From Ricinus communis (lineage: Eukaryota > Streptophyta > Magnoliopsida > Malpighiales > Euphorbiaceae), in NCBI RefSeq assembly GCF_019578655.1, contig NC_063260.1, positions 5,024,501 through 5,088,500 of the forward strand: a DNA stretch of 64,000 nucleotides, given 5' to 3'. A program made the position numbers and the translations under genes. Positions 47,984 through 61,150 of the stretch are shown here, one piece after another. How positions within the stretch are numbered: position 1 is the stretch's first letter; every line of letters starts with the position of its first letter. The notes below the pieces were generated by a model. That model was not told where the DNA came from. It saw only the letters and a list, made by a program, of their open reading frames with translations, and ran no database searches.

Positions 47984-48289
47984 TGTTGGAGTTTTTGGGC
48001 TTAGTTTAGAGAGGAGATGAGATTTTTTTTATTGTTGGAGAAAAGGCTTAAAAGCCTCACTTCCATTCATACATATTTATACTAGACATACAAGTAAGTA
48101 GTTTATTTACTCTCCATGATTTAAGGAGATTTTTTTCATGGACTTAAGCTCTACCACAAACTCTAAGTCTCTAAAACATTCTAGAGCTTTTGACAACTAA
48201 ATTAAGAATTAAAAATTACAAAATATCAATGCAAAAAGATTAAACTAAACAACACTAGTATCACATTTATTTTGATGCTACTGTTAATA
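47984..48289 (-). repeat. Copia 5' LTR
   Basis: Partner of the LTR at 42172. The minus strand begins TATTAACAGTAGC (normal TG changed to TA) and ends CTCCAACA. It carries insertions relative to its partner. Confidence 0.88.
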
Positions 48290-48294
48290 GTTAT

Positions 48295-48978
48295 CCATAT
48301 CTAACTTAAATTATAATAATTAAAATTATCATTTTCTCAGTTTGAATCTTTTAGCAACTACAATGTGTGATTGATTGTTGGGCATGCCTAAGGCTAATTA
48401 CCTCAAATAAATATAATAGATGCAACTAGCTAAGTAACTCTTACGAGATCCTAGCTAAGTCTTACCTAGTAACTCTTACGAGAAGACCCTAGCTAAGATC
48501 CCCTTCCGATACTTGTAAGATTGCACTTGAAAAGACCTTTAGATCGAACGCTTTGCAAATGCGATTTCATAGACAGAAAGAACCAACCCGGCCAACCTAC
48601 CAGGTTAGTTGCTCGGATGACTAAATCATACCCGCCCCCCGTGTTACCTAAATGGCAGTAGCATGTTGGCATGGAGCTGGTGATAGAATGCGTGATAACT
48701 TAACTTTTAATTTAGATGATTGTGTTGGTAATAAAAGGACCTAGATTACCCTGGGTTCTTAGTTAAGCTGATACAATTTTGCCAAATTACTACGCAGAGC
48801 TAATTAATGAGCTAAAAGGTAAGCAAATAATGAGTTAAAAGATGCAAAATTGAGTTGTGAGCATATAAATATGAGCAAGAAGTATGTGATTAATGAGTTG
48901 GAAATGTAAAAATGAGTTTAAGAAAAGCTAAAAGTTAAATTACTGTAGGTTAAAAACAGTAGCGTAAAATGTAAGCTA
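48295..48978. other. Intergenic; short direct repeat, no gene
   Basis: TAACTCTTACGAGA with CCTAGCTAAG occurs twice near 48435-48497. A less AT-rich patch follows (48480-48680), likely relic transposon sequence, unassigned. Confidence 0.4.
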
Positions 48979-48982
48979 AGAA

Positions 48983-50140
48983 TTTTTTTTTTTATAAACT
49001 ATGAGAAATTTCATTAACAAAAGAAAATGAAAAAATTCACATATTACATGAAGAAGTGACACAGAGTAGAGAAAAGAAAAGAACTAAAATAAAATGAGGC
49101 ATTAAGAAATCATATCCAAGCTATAAAATCACTTGAATGCCTAAACTGCAGGTTTTGCAAGGTTGTCTGCAAAACCATTAACTTCTCTAGAGATATGACA
49201 GAAACAACACTTCTTGATCTGAGATCGCAAATTGGTAATAGCATTGAACTCGTTGTTGATGTTCCAAGAGGGTTCTGAATTGATGCCATTGATCTAGTTA
49301 CTGCTAATAATGAGTCTGATTCAATAGTGATTGAAACATCTTTTATTTTGTGGTTATCTGATGCAAGGCTCAGAGCCTTTTTATTGCCAAAACTTCAGCC
49401 GTATTTGAGAAAGAAAGTCTGATAGGACAAGAGAAAATGCATTTAACCATACCATTAGCATCTCTAAGTACTCCTTCGATGCTAGCTAATCTCGGGCTGC
49501 CAATGCATGAACCGTCAGTATTTCATTTGAGAATGTTTGGAGCTGTAAAAGCCCAACTTGCTTGGGGCGAAATTCTATAATGGAGTCAATTGAAATAAGT
49601 AGATCTTGGCTTGTGAAGGGGGAATCCAAATTTGACGTTTTAATCTAAGTTTCTGCTCTTGCCAATATCAAATAAAATAGGCTATCCCATTTGATTATTT
49701 GTGATTGAAAAATCCTTTTTGTTTCTCTCAAGCCAAACCGTCCATATATTTGCAAAGAAAATGATACCCTGTATTATTCTTTGATAAGATCCATTTACTA
49801 GGAAGTCCCAAGAATCGTATAAGCTCTTTATAGAAGAGGGCATACACCAGGTGATACGCTACCATCCCACTAATTTGTATCAAGAATCTATGATGAACGT
49901 GTAATAGGCAAGGAGATGGTATGTGGTTTCGACTGTGGTATGACAGAAGGAGCAAAGACTTTGATCAACATGTATTAAACCTCTATTAAGAAGAACAATT
50001 TTGGTATTTATTCTGTCTAACAGAGTAAACCATGCAAATTTGTCCACTTTTGGCGGGACCAAGACATTCTAGAGGCCTTTAATTTGACAGAGAATAGTGC
50101 CAAGAGGGGGAAGATTGAGGTGGTAGTATAGCTATAGTTA
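48983..50140 (-). mobile_element. 5'-truncated LINE 3' end, minus strand
   Basis: From 50140 downward: a zf-RVT domain (VPPKVDKFAWFTLLDRINTK, then LCSFCHTTVETTYHLL; about 50062-49900), a linker with stops, then a well-preserved RNase H domain (ILKWNTDGSCIGSPRLASIE, then SNTAEVLAIKKALSLA and VTIESDSLLAV-like; about 49550-49260). The 3' end is an 11-T run on the plus strand (48983-48993), i.e. poly(A). Reverse transcriptase and endonuclease are absent. Confidence 0.82.
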
Positions 50141-53052
50141 ATGAATACTGACACGGTAAATATTAAATAATTAAATATTAAAGTACATGACTTACATTAA
50201 ATAATTAAATATTAAGAAATATTTGAAAGCTTTAATCGAATTAGAAATCAAGAAGTCAAGAGTCGACTAGCGAGTTGCTGGGTATCTATTTGTATATCCC
50301 TCGGCCTATCTTGTTTTTCAAGAGGCACTCTTTTATTTATAAGCATCCATGGCTTGTAGAATAAGTATGGTATATTCTACATTTTTGGCTTGATCCTTAA
50401 TTAACTCTCCATCTTAGGAGCATGTACTATTTTTTCCACATTTTGCACATAATGATAAGGATGTAACTTCCTTATTTACTTCGTTACTCTTCTCAACTTC
50501 TTGTCCATATTTCACTCAATTTCCTTCCTCTGGTCAGTTATCTTCTTTACATAATAAATGTACTTTTCTTTCTTGAATATGTTTCACTTTCATACCACTT
50601 TGTTCTTGGCTGACACTTATATTTCTTTTTTCGCATTTCATAAGAATGTGTTTCAAGCTTACAGAAGTGTTTGTAATCGATTTTTCAGCTTCATACTTTT
50701 TCATTTTTCACATACCAATAATTTTTAAAGATTATTAAATCTACTCCTGACTAGTGGACTGAGGATTTATATATGGGTCAGGAATTCAGATATGTGCTAA
50801 AATTTAAGGGCTTAAGAATTTAAATAAAAATTAAATAGGCTTTCTCTATAAGCCTGACCAGATTTATCAGACTTGAGCTAGTGCTAAATTTAAGTGTAAA
50901 TAACTGTACGTTAAATTGTACCAACTCTTACATACTTTATATTTCATATAATACTTTTATAAAATTATTGTTAATGTTTTGAGGTTATTTTTTAGATTAA
51001 AAAATAAGTTTATAAAACTATTATATAACGCATCATATTGACAAAAATGGATACAAGTTAAGTTAGGAAGTTTTGACTTCTTTTCAGCAATTATATGTAT
51101 CACATTAAAATCAAAATAAACCTTGGATCCGTGTGGCCTACTTTGTTGGCTGCTAATTCATAATTAGCCTTGGATCATCTACCACGTTAAGCAATCCTAA
51201 GTTTATCTTCTTGATAACTCTCATGTCACTTCATTTAGAAAATTGACATAACTGTCCTAACATTTATAATACTGTGAAGGTGAGGGGGCGATACATAGTG
51301 ATAAAGACTTACTAAGTCTTCTACTATAGATTAATTTAAATATTAATATTAAAAATTTAATAAGTATATATTTTTAAAAAATAAAATATAAATATGATTT
51401 AATTTTAAGAGTTTAATTTTATTACTTTTTAATTATTATATATTAATTTAAATAATTTTTAATAAATTTATAAATATTTTTAGTGTTAAGATAATGATAA
51501 ATTTTTTTTTCTACAATAATTTTTTTTTAAATAAACCTAAATAACTTTTACATTTTATATTGATTATTTGTATAACTATCAATAAATAAATCTAATATAT
51601 TGTTAAGAATATATATTATAAAAGTATATTAATATAATTAAATAATCATACAATATATAATAATTATATTTAGCAACCACTTTCTTATTTTCTATTTATT
51701 TTAAACTTTTTATATAATCGAATGATTATGTTTATCTATGACGATGTTAATCAATTAATATTTAGTTAATATTTAGTTAATATTTAGTTAATTTGAAGAT
51801 TTATGAGAATTATTTTCAGTTTTTTTTTTCTATTGATCTATTATTACTTGTTGAAGAATATTGAAAATACTATAAATTAAATTTTGTGCTGAAAAATTAT
51901 GTTATGAATAAAAAAAAAGGAGGACTTAGTTAGATTTCACAAATTTATCTTTAGCACCATTAGATAAAATGCACTAAGATCTTCATCAAGCAAATTATAA
52001 GAAAAAAAGAATATCTCAAAAAATTATTATTAATATTATTTCTACATACACTATTACATACAAATATAAAAATTTAAATATTTTATTAGATGGTTTTATG
52101 ATGTCATGCTTTTCATTAGATTTTAATAAATAGTCATGTTAATGTCATATTTTTTAAATAATAATAAGTGAGTAATATAAATAATAAGAAGCCAAGTAAA
52201 AGAATGAGAGGATATTAATATAGGACTTTGAAGACTACGTGGAACAGTCGAAGCTCATAAATTTAAAGAGAAAAAATGGAAAGAAAAGAAAGATGAAAGT
52301 TTTTATATCTAAAAGGCAAAGACCATTTCTTCAGGAAAAAAGTAAAAAGTAAAAACCATTATCATAATTTGTTTTATAATTTTCATCTCTTATTTACAGG
52401 TGTTATTGTGATACAAAATCGTTTTAAAGCCATGAATGTAATTTTATAAAAGATTTAAGCTTAAAAGGAAATGTTTGCGAGTTTTTGGAGATAAAAATAT
52501 TATTAACTTACTAACTCTTTTTCTTTTTCAATAAGCTATAAAAGTTTTCGTGTAGGTTTACTATAACTTTAAAATTAGGTAGAATTTATATACAATACGT
52601 AAAATTTATAAAATACTTGAACTGTATTTTAATTAAAATTAAATATTAGATAAATTAAGTAAATTCGAGTTAATATAATTTAATTAGGGGACTAATATTA
52701 TAATTACTTCTTCTTCATAATAATAATAATAATAATATACATTAACCTAATATTAATAGGAATAAAATTAATTTGATTCTAAGAATAAGAATAAGAGTAC
52801 AAAGAGATAAAATCCTTCAAGAAAAGGTAATGAACAACCCAAAAAACCAAGAAACTGTGATTATTCAAAATTGTGCAAGTAAGCACTAATAATAATCAAT
52901 ATAAGGGTAAGCCTCACAACTTAAATTTCATCCAATATTAATCCCTTCTCTCCATATTTAAAAAATAAAAAGAAACTTGAAAATAAAAATGAAAGACTAC
53001 AAATAGTTTCAACAGAAAAGCTTAATTCTGTGATGAGACATGAAAAGTCTTA
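50141..53052. other. Intergenic AT-rich DNA and GAD 3' flank; no gene recognised
   Basis: No supportable coding sequence. It includes an 11-bp tandem repeat (TTAATATTTAG, 3.5 copies, 51755-51792) and AAT/ATA repeats near 52720. The ~150 bases before 53053 are probably GAD 3' UTR. Confidence 0.5.
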
Positions 53053-56000
53053 TTAACAAACACCATTCATTTTCTTCTTTTCCATGACAAACTTCTTCCA
53101 AACCATAGTCACTTCCCTTTGGGTCTCTAACGCAGTTTTCTTGACGACGACATTGTTATCATCATCTCCGCAAATGGAAACCTTACTCAGAAGTTTAGAC
53201 GGTAAAGAATCAAGCTCATGCAACACTTTCTGGACGTCATTGAGAAGGCGTTCTGCTAGGGTGCGAGAGAAGTCTTCCCTTATCACCACCCGCAGCACGG
53301 TAACGTGTTGGGCATCTGGGGGCATGGTGTAGGCTGGAATGATCCAGCCATACCGCCTCAGTAAATCAGTAAGCTCGAACTCATTGTGTTGGCTGTTGTC
53401 TTTCAGAGAAAATGCTACCAGTGGTACCCCAATATCTTTTGACACGATGTTGAAACGTCCTGTCTGCTCCAATCCTTCTTTCAGGACTAGCATGTTGTCT
53501 CTACAGTTCTCCATTACGTTTTTGTATCCCTAAGAAATTACATTAATAGAGTATCCTATAGTTAGCGAATAGGTAAAGTGTAGAGTCCACTAATATGCTT
53601 GATCTGGGTCTAACCAATATCAAATGGACCTAATATCAGAACTAGCCACTTAGTTGGTTGGATCTTAACCATTATAAATTACTTATATTTCTTATTTTTC
53701 ACCAGTATCTAGCAATATGTATATAATGTTGGACCTACCTCAAAACCCAAACGGATTAGTTGATAGTACTGAGCAATGACTTGACTAGAACCTGCAAAAG
53801 TACCAAGTGAGTTTTGAAAATTAATGGTTTTCTCAGTAGGTACTAACATTCTGATATTGATGGGAGTAACTGCTTTAGCTGAGCATACCTTTGGAGAAAT
53901 TGAGGGTGAAAGTAGGCTGATCAGCTCCAAGATAATTAATATGGAAGATGAGCTCTTCAGGCAAGTCTTCTTTGCTCCTCCAAATGATCCAACCAATCCC
54001 AGCATAAACAAGTCCATATTTATGGCCACTAACATTAATGCTCTTCACTAATGGCAATCTAAAATCCCACTCAAGCTCTGGGTAAAGAAAAGGTGCAATA
54101 AACCCACCACTTGCTGCATCCACATGAATTGGAGTATTCCATCTGCACAACAGAATTGCATTAAATCATTAGACTCACATTGAAATTCTTACACATTGTA
54201 AAGATGTGTGGTCACAAGTACGTGCGGGGGCGCACATACACAGATATATGCAGAAAGAGAAAGAGTACCCAGTTTTCTTGTTCTTCTCAACCAAAAGATC
54301 ATTCAAGAGCTTGACATCTTCAAATTCTCCATTTAAAGTAGAGCCAAGAATAGCAGCTACGCAGATTGTGTTTTCATCAACCATTTCCACTGCCTTTTCA
54401 GGGTCCATTACATAATAGTTCTCCCTTAGCTTCACCTCTTTCAGCTCCACCTCAAAGTACCTTGCAAATTTCTCCCAGCAGACCTTCATATAAAGGAAAA
54501 TTATATATTAGGTTTTTCCTTTTACTTTCTCTTTTTTTTTTTGAAGATTAAGGAAAAGGAGGAATACTAACTTTAACCTTACTTTTAATGGTCTTTCTAC
54601 ATAAGAATTTAATTGCCATTTTTGTAACCATTAGGTTTTCAGACTATCAATTTCAGAAAGTAAGGACATGGAGTTCCAAATGAATATACGTGCCCCTATC
54701 TTTTCTTTTCATTTTTTCCCTATTAAAGTTTATGGTCATAATTTTTCAGGGTCATCAAGAAGAAACTTGAAAACATATCTTAGGCATTGCCTCAATACAA
54801 GTTCGAGACATATATAGATGCAAGTGGATAATACAAATTAAGGCCTAACACTAAGTGACAATATTCATACCTGAACATTGGCACCGGTTACAATGTTGGG
54901 ACTATCATAAGGCTTTCCCTCGGCTTTTCTCCTGTTCTGCCACTTTCTCTTAAATGCTAATCCAGCAAGCATTATTGCCTCTGAAGATCCAACAGTCCCT
55001 ACTCCAACTGCAGTCTCTGAGTCTCCAAGTGGTGCGTTAAAAAGATGTGCTATCATGTTGACACATCGATTCTGTACGTGCAGAAATTCACAATACAAGC
55101 TTCACTACCCAACGATACTTAACTAGCATCTTAACCATTATAAGGTAAAACTATAAAGTGAGACTCTCTAATATTAGACGTCAGGATTCAAATTTTATTA
55201 AAAGAATCCCTTCCCAAATACTAGAAAAGCAGAACACCAAGAAAAAGATACTTTAATTGAAAGTAGAGCTTATGGATTCAAAATGCAACAGGGACTTGCC
55301 TCCACCGTCTTCTGAACTTTTCATATATATTTTTCTCCTATTTGCTCTTATATGTATATTTGTGAAAAGATTAGCCTCCATTCAACATACATCCAATCTC
55401 CTCTTTTAATAGACATCAGGATCATCTATATTATGCAGGATTTCCACCTCTTATTTTTTAATTCTTTTATTAGTATTTAAAAAAGAAAATCCAGAATTTG
55501 TTTCCATGACATGAATCTTCCGATTAGTTCGTCAAGAATCACCCTCTTCATTTACCCTTCATATCATGCATGAAATCTTAATAATTGCATTTAAATAGAA
55601 TTTAGAAGTAAAGATTTGCCTGCAATTCAGTGGTGACAGGATACTCATCCATGTCAACATAGTTCTTATTGACGGAAGACATGATAAGCTTATCGCACTC
55701 AGGCTCCATCCATGTAGTAACAAAGGATGCCAGGTTAAGCCTTGGATTTCCATCCAACATTAGCTCGTCATTAATGATTTGGTAAGCTGCCTCTTTAGGA
55801 ATGGAATTTTGTGGCATCTTGAACCTGAAAAGAATCACATTAATTTCACTTATAACCAACTTCTAATTGGGTTAGTTTAACTTGTATAAATGCATGTTTT
55901 TACAAAGAGAGTTATGAATTCAACACATCATTTCCCTAATTATAAAAGACAAGCTAATTATGCCAATCAAACTTGGCCTGAAATTGAGATGATCAAATTC

Positions 56001-56356
56001 AGGAATTGCACACACTCTTATATTTGCATGTTTATTGTCTATAATTTGCATGTCATGAAATCGTAAAAAGTATAATGGATTTGGAGCATTAGTTATATAG
56101 TTTTTGTTCATTGGCAACAGGGTGATTTTCACAATCTACAAACCTGTAAACTTTTCAGTTCGAACTTCCGTTTTGAGCCCAACCAAAGAAAAAAAAGGAT
56201 GATTGGATATGTCTCTTACCATTCTTTTTCTGCAATAAAAAAAAAAATGGAAATGCATGCAAGAAATAACCTGGGAAGACAAGTTCGGACATATCGAGAG
56301 GCGAATGTAGAATGAATAGAGACATCTGTGTCTAAACCAGCCTTAGAGAGAGCCAT
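53053..56356 (-). CDS. GAD: Glutamate decarboxylase, seven exons, calmodulin-binding type
   Basis: Minus-strand exons 56356-56271, 55824-55620, 55071-54871, 54483-54269, 54142-53889, 53791-53739 and 53529-53053 join to 496 aa. The cytosolic PLP enzyme converts glutamate to GABA plus CO2. The N-terminus has the plant block [18 protein letters not shown]. The substrate/PLP region includes [29 protein letters not shown] (D244) and [10 protein letters not shown] with the PLP lysine K277. The C-terminal tail [19 protein letters not shown] has the Trp (W482) and lysine cluster needed for Ca2+/calmodulin activation. Length matches plant GADs (about 490-505 aa). Intron 2 starts GC (CAG|GCAAAT), the others GT. 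The start is the first ATG, at the conserved family start. No lesions. Confidence 0.96.
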
Positions 56357-56907
56357 GGTGTGTGTGGGGGGGTCTGGATGTGTGAGAGGAAGTGAAGAAA
56401 AATAGGATAAATTATATGAGGAAAGCCAGAATTGGTAACCAGGTAGCTTTTGGAGTGTTTATTAGTTATTGGAGGGTGATAGTTTCCTAATGAATCGCAA
56501 TTTTTTTTGCTTTAAGTGTAAGTGATAACCACTGATATCGGTTCGTTGGATCAGTTCTTGTGCCCACTTTGCATGCAACAATTCTCGGGTCATAGTCTTA
56601 TTGAATTGTTTTTCATTTTCAATTTTCTTTTTATTTAACTTCAGTTTGTGGTTAATTTTTGTCTATCCTTGCTAATAGGCGTAGCCCCAAATGTTTATTT
56701 AATTTACATATTAAATTAATATATATATATAATCATTTTGAATTACTAATTCTATAAGAAAAGGTTAAAAGTTTTTAACGACCGATTTTTAATTTTTAAT
56801 GATAAAATTTTCTCTCATATTTTCTTATAGTTATTGACTTTAGCATTGGAAGTCTTGCAGGACATTAGGTCCAAGCTCACCCATGGTGAGCTCTTCTCAC
56901 TTGCATT
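56357..56907 (-). promoter_or_regulatory. GAD upstream region
   Basis: The probable 5' UTR holds CCCCCCCACACACACACC right before the ATG. No definite TATA box can be chosen; a TATATATATTAATTT run at about 56720-56735 is a distant candidate. No other gene is seen. Confidence 0.35.
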
Positions 56908-56912
56908 CGAGT

Positions 56913-57392
56913 TACTCTCTCTATCCAATTTGATAGGTATTTTTCGAGTTACTTTCTCTATCCAATTTTGATAGCCCTTTTCTTTTTTTGAAAGAATTAA
57001 TAGGTCATTTTCAATTTGCATAAAATTTAAAAAATTTAGTATTTTTCAATTAATACCACTAATTTTAACCATTTTTTACTAAAATATCTTTAGTAGATAT
57101 TTTAATAAAATAAAAAGCAATTCAAATATTGATGGACTTCACAATTTATTTATAATTTTTTATATTCAAATAAAAAGAATTTTGTAAAAAAATTAAAAGT
57201 TTTGTATAGTAATTTACAATTTAAAATCAAATAAGTAGAGATTAATTATAAATTATTTATATTTATATTAACTAATGAAAAATATTTTAGACATTTAATT
57301 ATTAAACTAACAACTAAAACAAAAAAGTAGTCTATACTTTTAGTCAGACTAAAAAGAAAAAATGATCTATTAAAATTGGATAGGGAGAGCAT
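56913..57392. mobile_element. Mariner/Stowaway-like MITE
   Basis: The left end reads ACTCTCTCTATCCAATTTGATAG; the right end inverted reads GCTCTCCCTATCCAATTTTAATAG. TA bases flank both ends, the usual mariner target. The left end is present twice in tandem (56908-56944 and from 56945). The internal sequence is shared with the split copy at 35502-36975. Non-coding. Confidence 0.65.
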
Positions 57393-57451
57393 TACTTTTT
57401 AAGAATTATCATTTAGCATCGTTTGTTGGAATCAAGATTCTTTCTTTTAAT

Positions 57452-57751
57452 TTGATTGATTTTCAGAATAACAAGACTACAAACGAAAATACTCCAACTA
57501 TCAATCGCATGACCTCAATAGGGACAACCCTTGACGTATCATTTCCTTTGCATGACCCTCCTATCATTCTAACACCGCAGTCCAGCTTTGGCTCTCGAGG
57601 GCATTCCTTGTTAGCTCAAATTTCTAAACTTGTACACTGTAACAACCCTGGAGAAGGATCCACCTTTGATACAACCTATGAGGCTGTCAGGCAGACAAAC
57701 TCAATTTCATTACCACCAGCTTATGAAACTGCCATAAGATTTGGTTATTAG
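57452..57751 (+). other. Unassigned 99-codon open frame
   Basis: The frame is preceded by a good acceptor-like TTGATTTTCAG and is richer in Pro, Ser and Thr than chance frames here (HDPPIILTPQSSFGSRG). Downstream text (57800-57990) in other frames also looks protein-like (PAVDQNNPRTGSRNAPPLPP). It may be a decayed gag or host-gene fragment. I do not recognise the family. Confidence 0.25.
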
Positions 57752-58682
57752 CACTGCCCTTTCATAGTTTCAAAGCCAATAACATCATGTTATTCGGGAG
57801 ACCCTATCCCAGGTAACTACACTTAATCCTCAAGCTCCAGCAGTTGACCAGAATAATCCTAGGACAGGATCTAGAAATGCACCTCCACTGCCTCCTTTGA
57901 ATCCAACTACAAAAAATAAATATAATGATGGACATCAAGATAACATAAGAGTATGAAGTTGAATTCCAACGACAAACGGAAGCTGATAATATAGTTGAAG
58001 ACATAAAAAAAACCAAATATATATATAATTAAAAAGAAAGTTTACACACAGAAAAAAACTTCAAAACATAAATATAAATATTAAAAATCAAAATAATTCT
58101 TTTGAGGGATTGTGATGTGGATTATAGTGTAATTCAAGTTACACCAGCAGAAACAGGTATAACTAAAGATTTTAAAGAGGTACGACTGATAGAGAACCTA
58201 GAGAGAATAACACTTATCTTCTCCTAATCCTTATCAATGTAAGACAGATTTTCCATTAGCATTTTTCTTTTTTGCAAGATTTTGATCAGACAAGAAAAAA
58301 AAAAGACTAATAATATCTCAAATCATAGTTTGTTTAGAAAAGAAATGATCATTCAAGAGTCAAAATCTTTTTTTTTTTTATTGGATCATGACTTAGATTT
58401 CAAGAGAAGAAAAGAAAGAAAAATAGAGAGAAAGTGAGTGAGTGTTGTTAGTGACAAGAAAGAGGGAAAAGTGTAAAAAATTGAAAAGAAAAAAGTCAAG
58501 TAAAAATACGTACAAAAGAAATATTTGTAAAAAAGAAGAAGCAAATATTACATAATTTTCTCTAGAACCTATCAATTGTGAGCTTTATTTTTATTTTATT
58601 GGGCTCAATCAACTAGCCAAATTAAATATAAAGAGCCAGTCTATTTTGATCAAAGCAAATTAACCTGATTCCTATTTTTTTT
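57752..58682. other. Unassigned sequence after the 57452 frame
   Basis: Possible continuation of a decayed coding sequence to about 58200, then AT-rich DNA with an A/G-rich tract (58400-58500). Nothing certain. Confidence 0.3.
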
Positions 58683-59424
58683 CCTAATTATCTAAACATC
58701 ACCAAACTTTATAACTTCTAACAATTTTAACCAGTATTATCAATTTTATCACAGATAATTTTCTTTTCTAAAATACTATCTGACCACCAGAAGTGACGAT
58801 TTTTGCTAATTATATAATTTTTTTTATTAAAAGAAGAAAGGAATGAGTCGACAACAGATGCTGACTCATCCAATAAACCTGAACGCACTGTTTTGATGTT
58901 ATTAACAATAAAAAAACAAATTGAATTACTCAAAGTTATGAAATCCCTACCTCTTTAGCACTATCTTTGACAATCTACAGAGAGAAAGTGGTTGTTGAGC
59001 TAAGGTTTATGATCCCTGAAGGTTTATTGTCCATTTAATTATGATAGTTGAGGAGTTGGGAGACGTTCGATTAAACTGCTGCTCCACCATTGTCACTTTA
59101 TCTCGAAGCTTTGGCGGCAACTAAAAGACAACTCGGAAAAGGTACATTTTTTAACTTTTGAACATGTATTAATGTAATGCAGGTTGTTAAGAGAATATAA
59201 TAATATTTTAGAGGTCTGAGGATGATAAATAATGAAAAAATAGTGTTTATTCAAGTTGTCTAAGGTTTCAAAAATTGAAAAAATAGTTTGTTTTTTAGTT
59301 TCTTATTTCTAAATAATAGGACTAAAAGAATGAAGTCATAGGTCTCTAAGCTGGTTTTCTATCTATTTTGCTATTTAAAATATACATTATGCATGGCTTA
59401 AAGGGTATTTATACTAAACATGCA

Positions 59425-61150
59425 TAATGGATAACTATACCATTAAAGTTCACCATGAAGGAACATTTGTGGGTACTATGTTAGGGATTATAGAATATGT
59501 TAATAGGAAGGTTGCTTTTTTATTATTATTTATGTTATGAATGTGATCCAAATAAGAATGGTTATCTGGATATTATTAGTGATTTGAGGATTTAGGCTAT
59601 GATAAAGTCATAAAAATTAGCTTACCGGGACAATGATAAGAACCTTTTTTGTTTCCTTGAAGATAACAAAGGAGTGATGGATATACTCAAATGTATTAGA
59701 AATGGTTCTATTGGAATGTATGTCAAAGTTAATTGTAGAATTTGGAGGAGAAATGAGGTTGTAGGTAATGATGAAGTACAAGAACATGAAAGAGGTCATG
59801 AAGATGATGAAGTGGAAGCTTATGTTTTAAGAGGTAAGGAAGAAAATTTTGTGCAAGATAATGTAAATAACAGTAAAGATCTTGAGTATATTCCTCTTGA
59901 CAATAGTGATATTGATGATGGTTTAGAAGATGAGGACTTCAGCTTTAAGGATGAAGAGCACTTGAAAGCTAGGTGGAATTTGAGATGGGTAAGAGAACAT
60001 GAATATGATTTTGAAAACTGTGACAACAATGAGGCAACAAATAGAAAGTATGAGGTGCGGTGACTATTTTTAAAGAGAGATATTTTATGGATTAGTATGT
60101 GTATACTACCTTAGGAAGGACCCAGTTAATTATGTTGATGGATTTTATCATGGAGCTTAGAACTTGGCTGCATATTAACAACCACTAACACCCTTAAATG
60201 GATCAAAACAATGGCCTAAAGTGACTAAAAATCCATATATACCTATTTGTTTACATCAAGCAACCTAGGTGGCTCAAGATTAATAGAAGGAAGGATCCTA
60301 AATAAGATTTTTTTTTTAAAAACCCTAACAAGACGCCTAAAACTATTGTTAAAATGAATGTGAACTTTGGAGATAACAAGAGAACATGTCCTAATAAGAA
60401 TGCTGCACCATAACTTCTGTTGTACCAAAACCTAAGGTATGGATCAAGCTATATATTAATTTATGTCAATTGTTCTTAATTATATTGATGCTTGTTTGAG
60501 ATTAATTCATGTTAATTGTCCTCAATTATATTAAGGGAAAGCGTGAAAGGCTTAAGAAAAAGGACACTGCTCAAGCACACAAGATAAGGACAAGGCCAGT
60601 AGTAAGGACTGCTAAATCAAGACTAAGAAAACCTGGTAGACTAGTTAATCCTGAGGTGGTTAATGAGTTTAAAGAGAGATATTAAGTGTATTTGTTAGTT
60701 ATGACCTATGATAGATTAAATGTGGTTTATGATGGTTAACCTAGGTCTAATATCTTCTCAAAATGGTGCTTTATACTACTTGCAGACTCAACAAGGATAT
60801 GATGTGAGGATTTTTGCTGATAGTGGAAATGTGTATTCTAGAGTAAGTATGATAGATTATATTGTTTATTTTTATATCATATTGTCATTTAATGCAATTT
60901 GTTTTGGTGGCCTTCTTAGATACCTAAAAGTAATATAGTCAACTTTATCACTAGTGAGGTAGCAACAACAATTGCTGCTAGAGCCATTTCTAGTACACAA
61001 CCAGCAAATGCCCTTGATAGTAGGGCCATGACTAATGCACAACAAGCACTAAAAGTTGTTGCTAGAGCCACTAGTAGTTCATAGCCAGCAACAGCATCAA
61101 CATTGGCAACCTCAACACAATATAACTAAATTCAAAGAGGCAAGGTAATT
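59425..61150 (+). pseudogene. MULE transposase remnant inside the TIR element
   Basis: The start resembles plant MULE N-termini: ITIKVHHEGTFVGTM, then IEYVNRKVAF (59430-59520). The acidic region follows in an open frame 59674-60063 (RNGSIGMYVKVNCRIWRR, then YIPLDNSDIDDGLEDEDFSF). After a long gap, basic C-terminal text appears (RERLKKKDTAQAHKIRTRP, then TAKSRLRKPGRLVNPE, 60545-60670) and an Ala/Ser-rich tail with TQQGYDVRIFADSGN (60785-60840). No DDE domain is visible and stops are frequent. The upstream reading frames are broken near 59510-59640. Confidence 0.6.

Larger units (their letters stand above)
42172..48289 (-). mobile_element. Ty1/copia LTR retrotransposon, minus strand, with internal insertion
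   Basis: Two LTRs in direct orientation (42172-42452, 281 bp; 47984-48289, 306 bp) share TGTTGGAGTTTTTGG, AGTAAGTAGTTTATTTA and CTCTAAAACATTCTAGAGC. Flanks GCTAT (42167-42171) and GTTAT (48290-48294) fit an old 5-bp duplication. On the minus strand the order is 5' LTR, primer site, gag, protease, integrase, reverse transcriptase, RNase H, polypurine tract, 3' LTR: the copia order. LTR differences, stops and a 1.5 kb insert show it is old and inactive. Confidence 0.93.

Noticed and set aside
53084..54551. Plus-strand open frames
   Set aside because: Antisense shadows of glutamate decarboxylase exons.
60243..60428. Minus-strand open frame in the MULE
   Set aside because: No features; lies in decayed transposase sequence.
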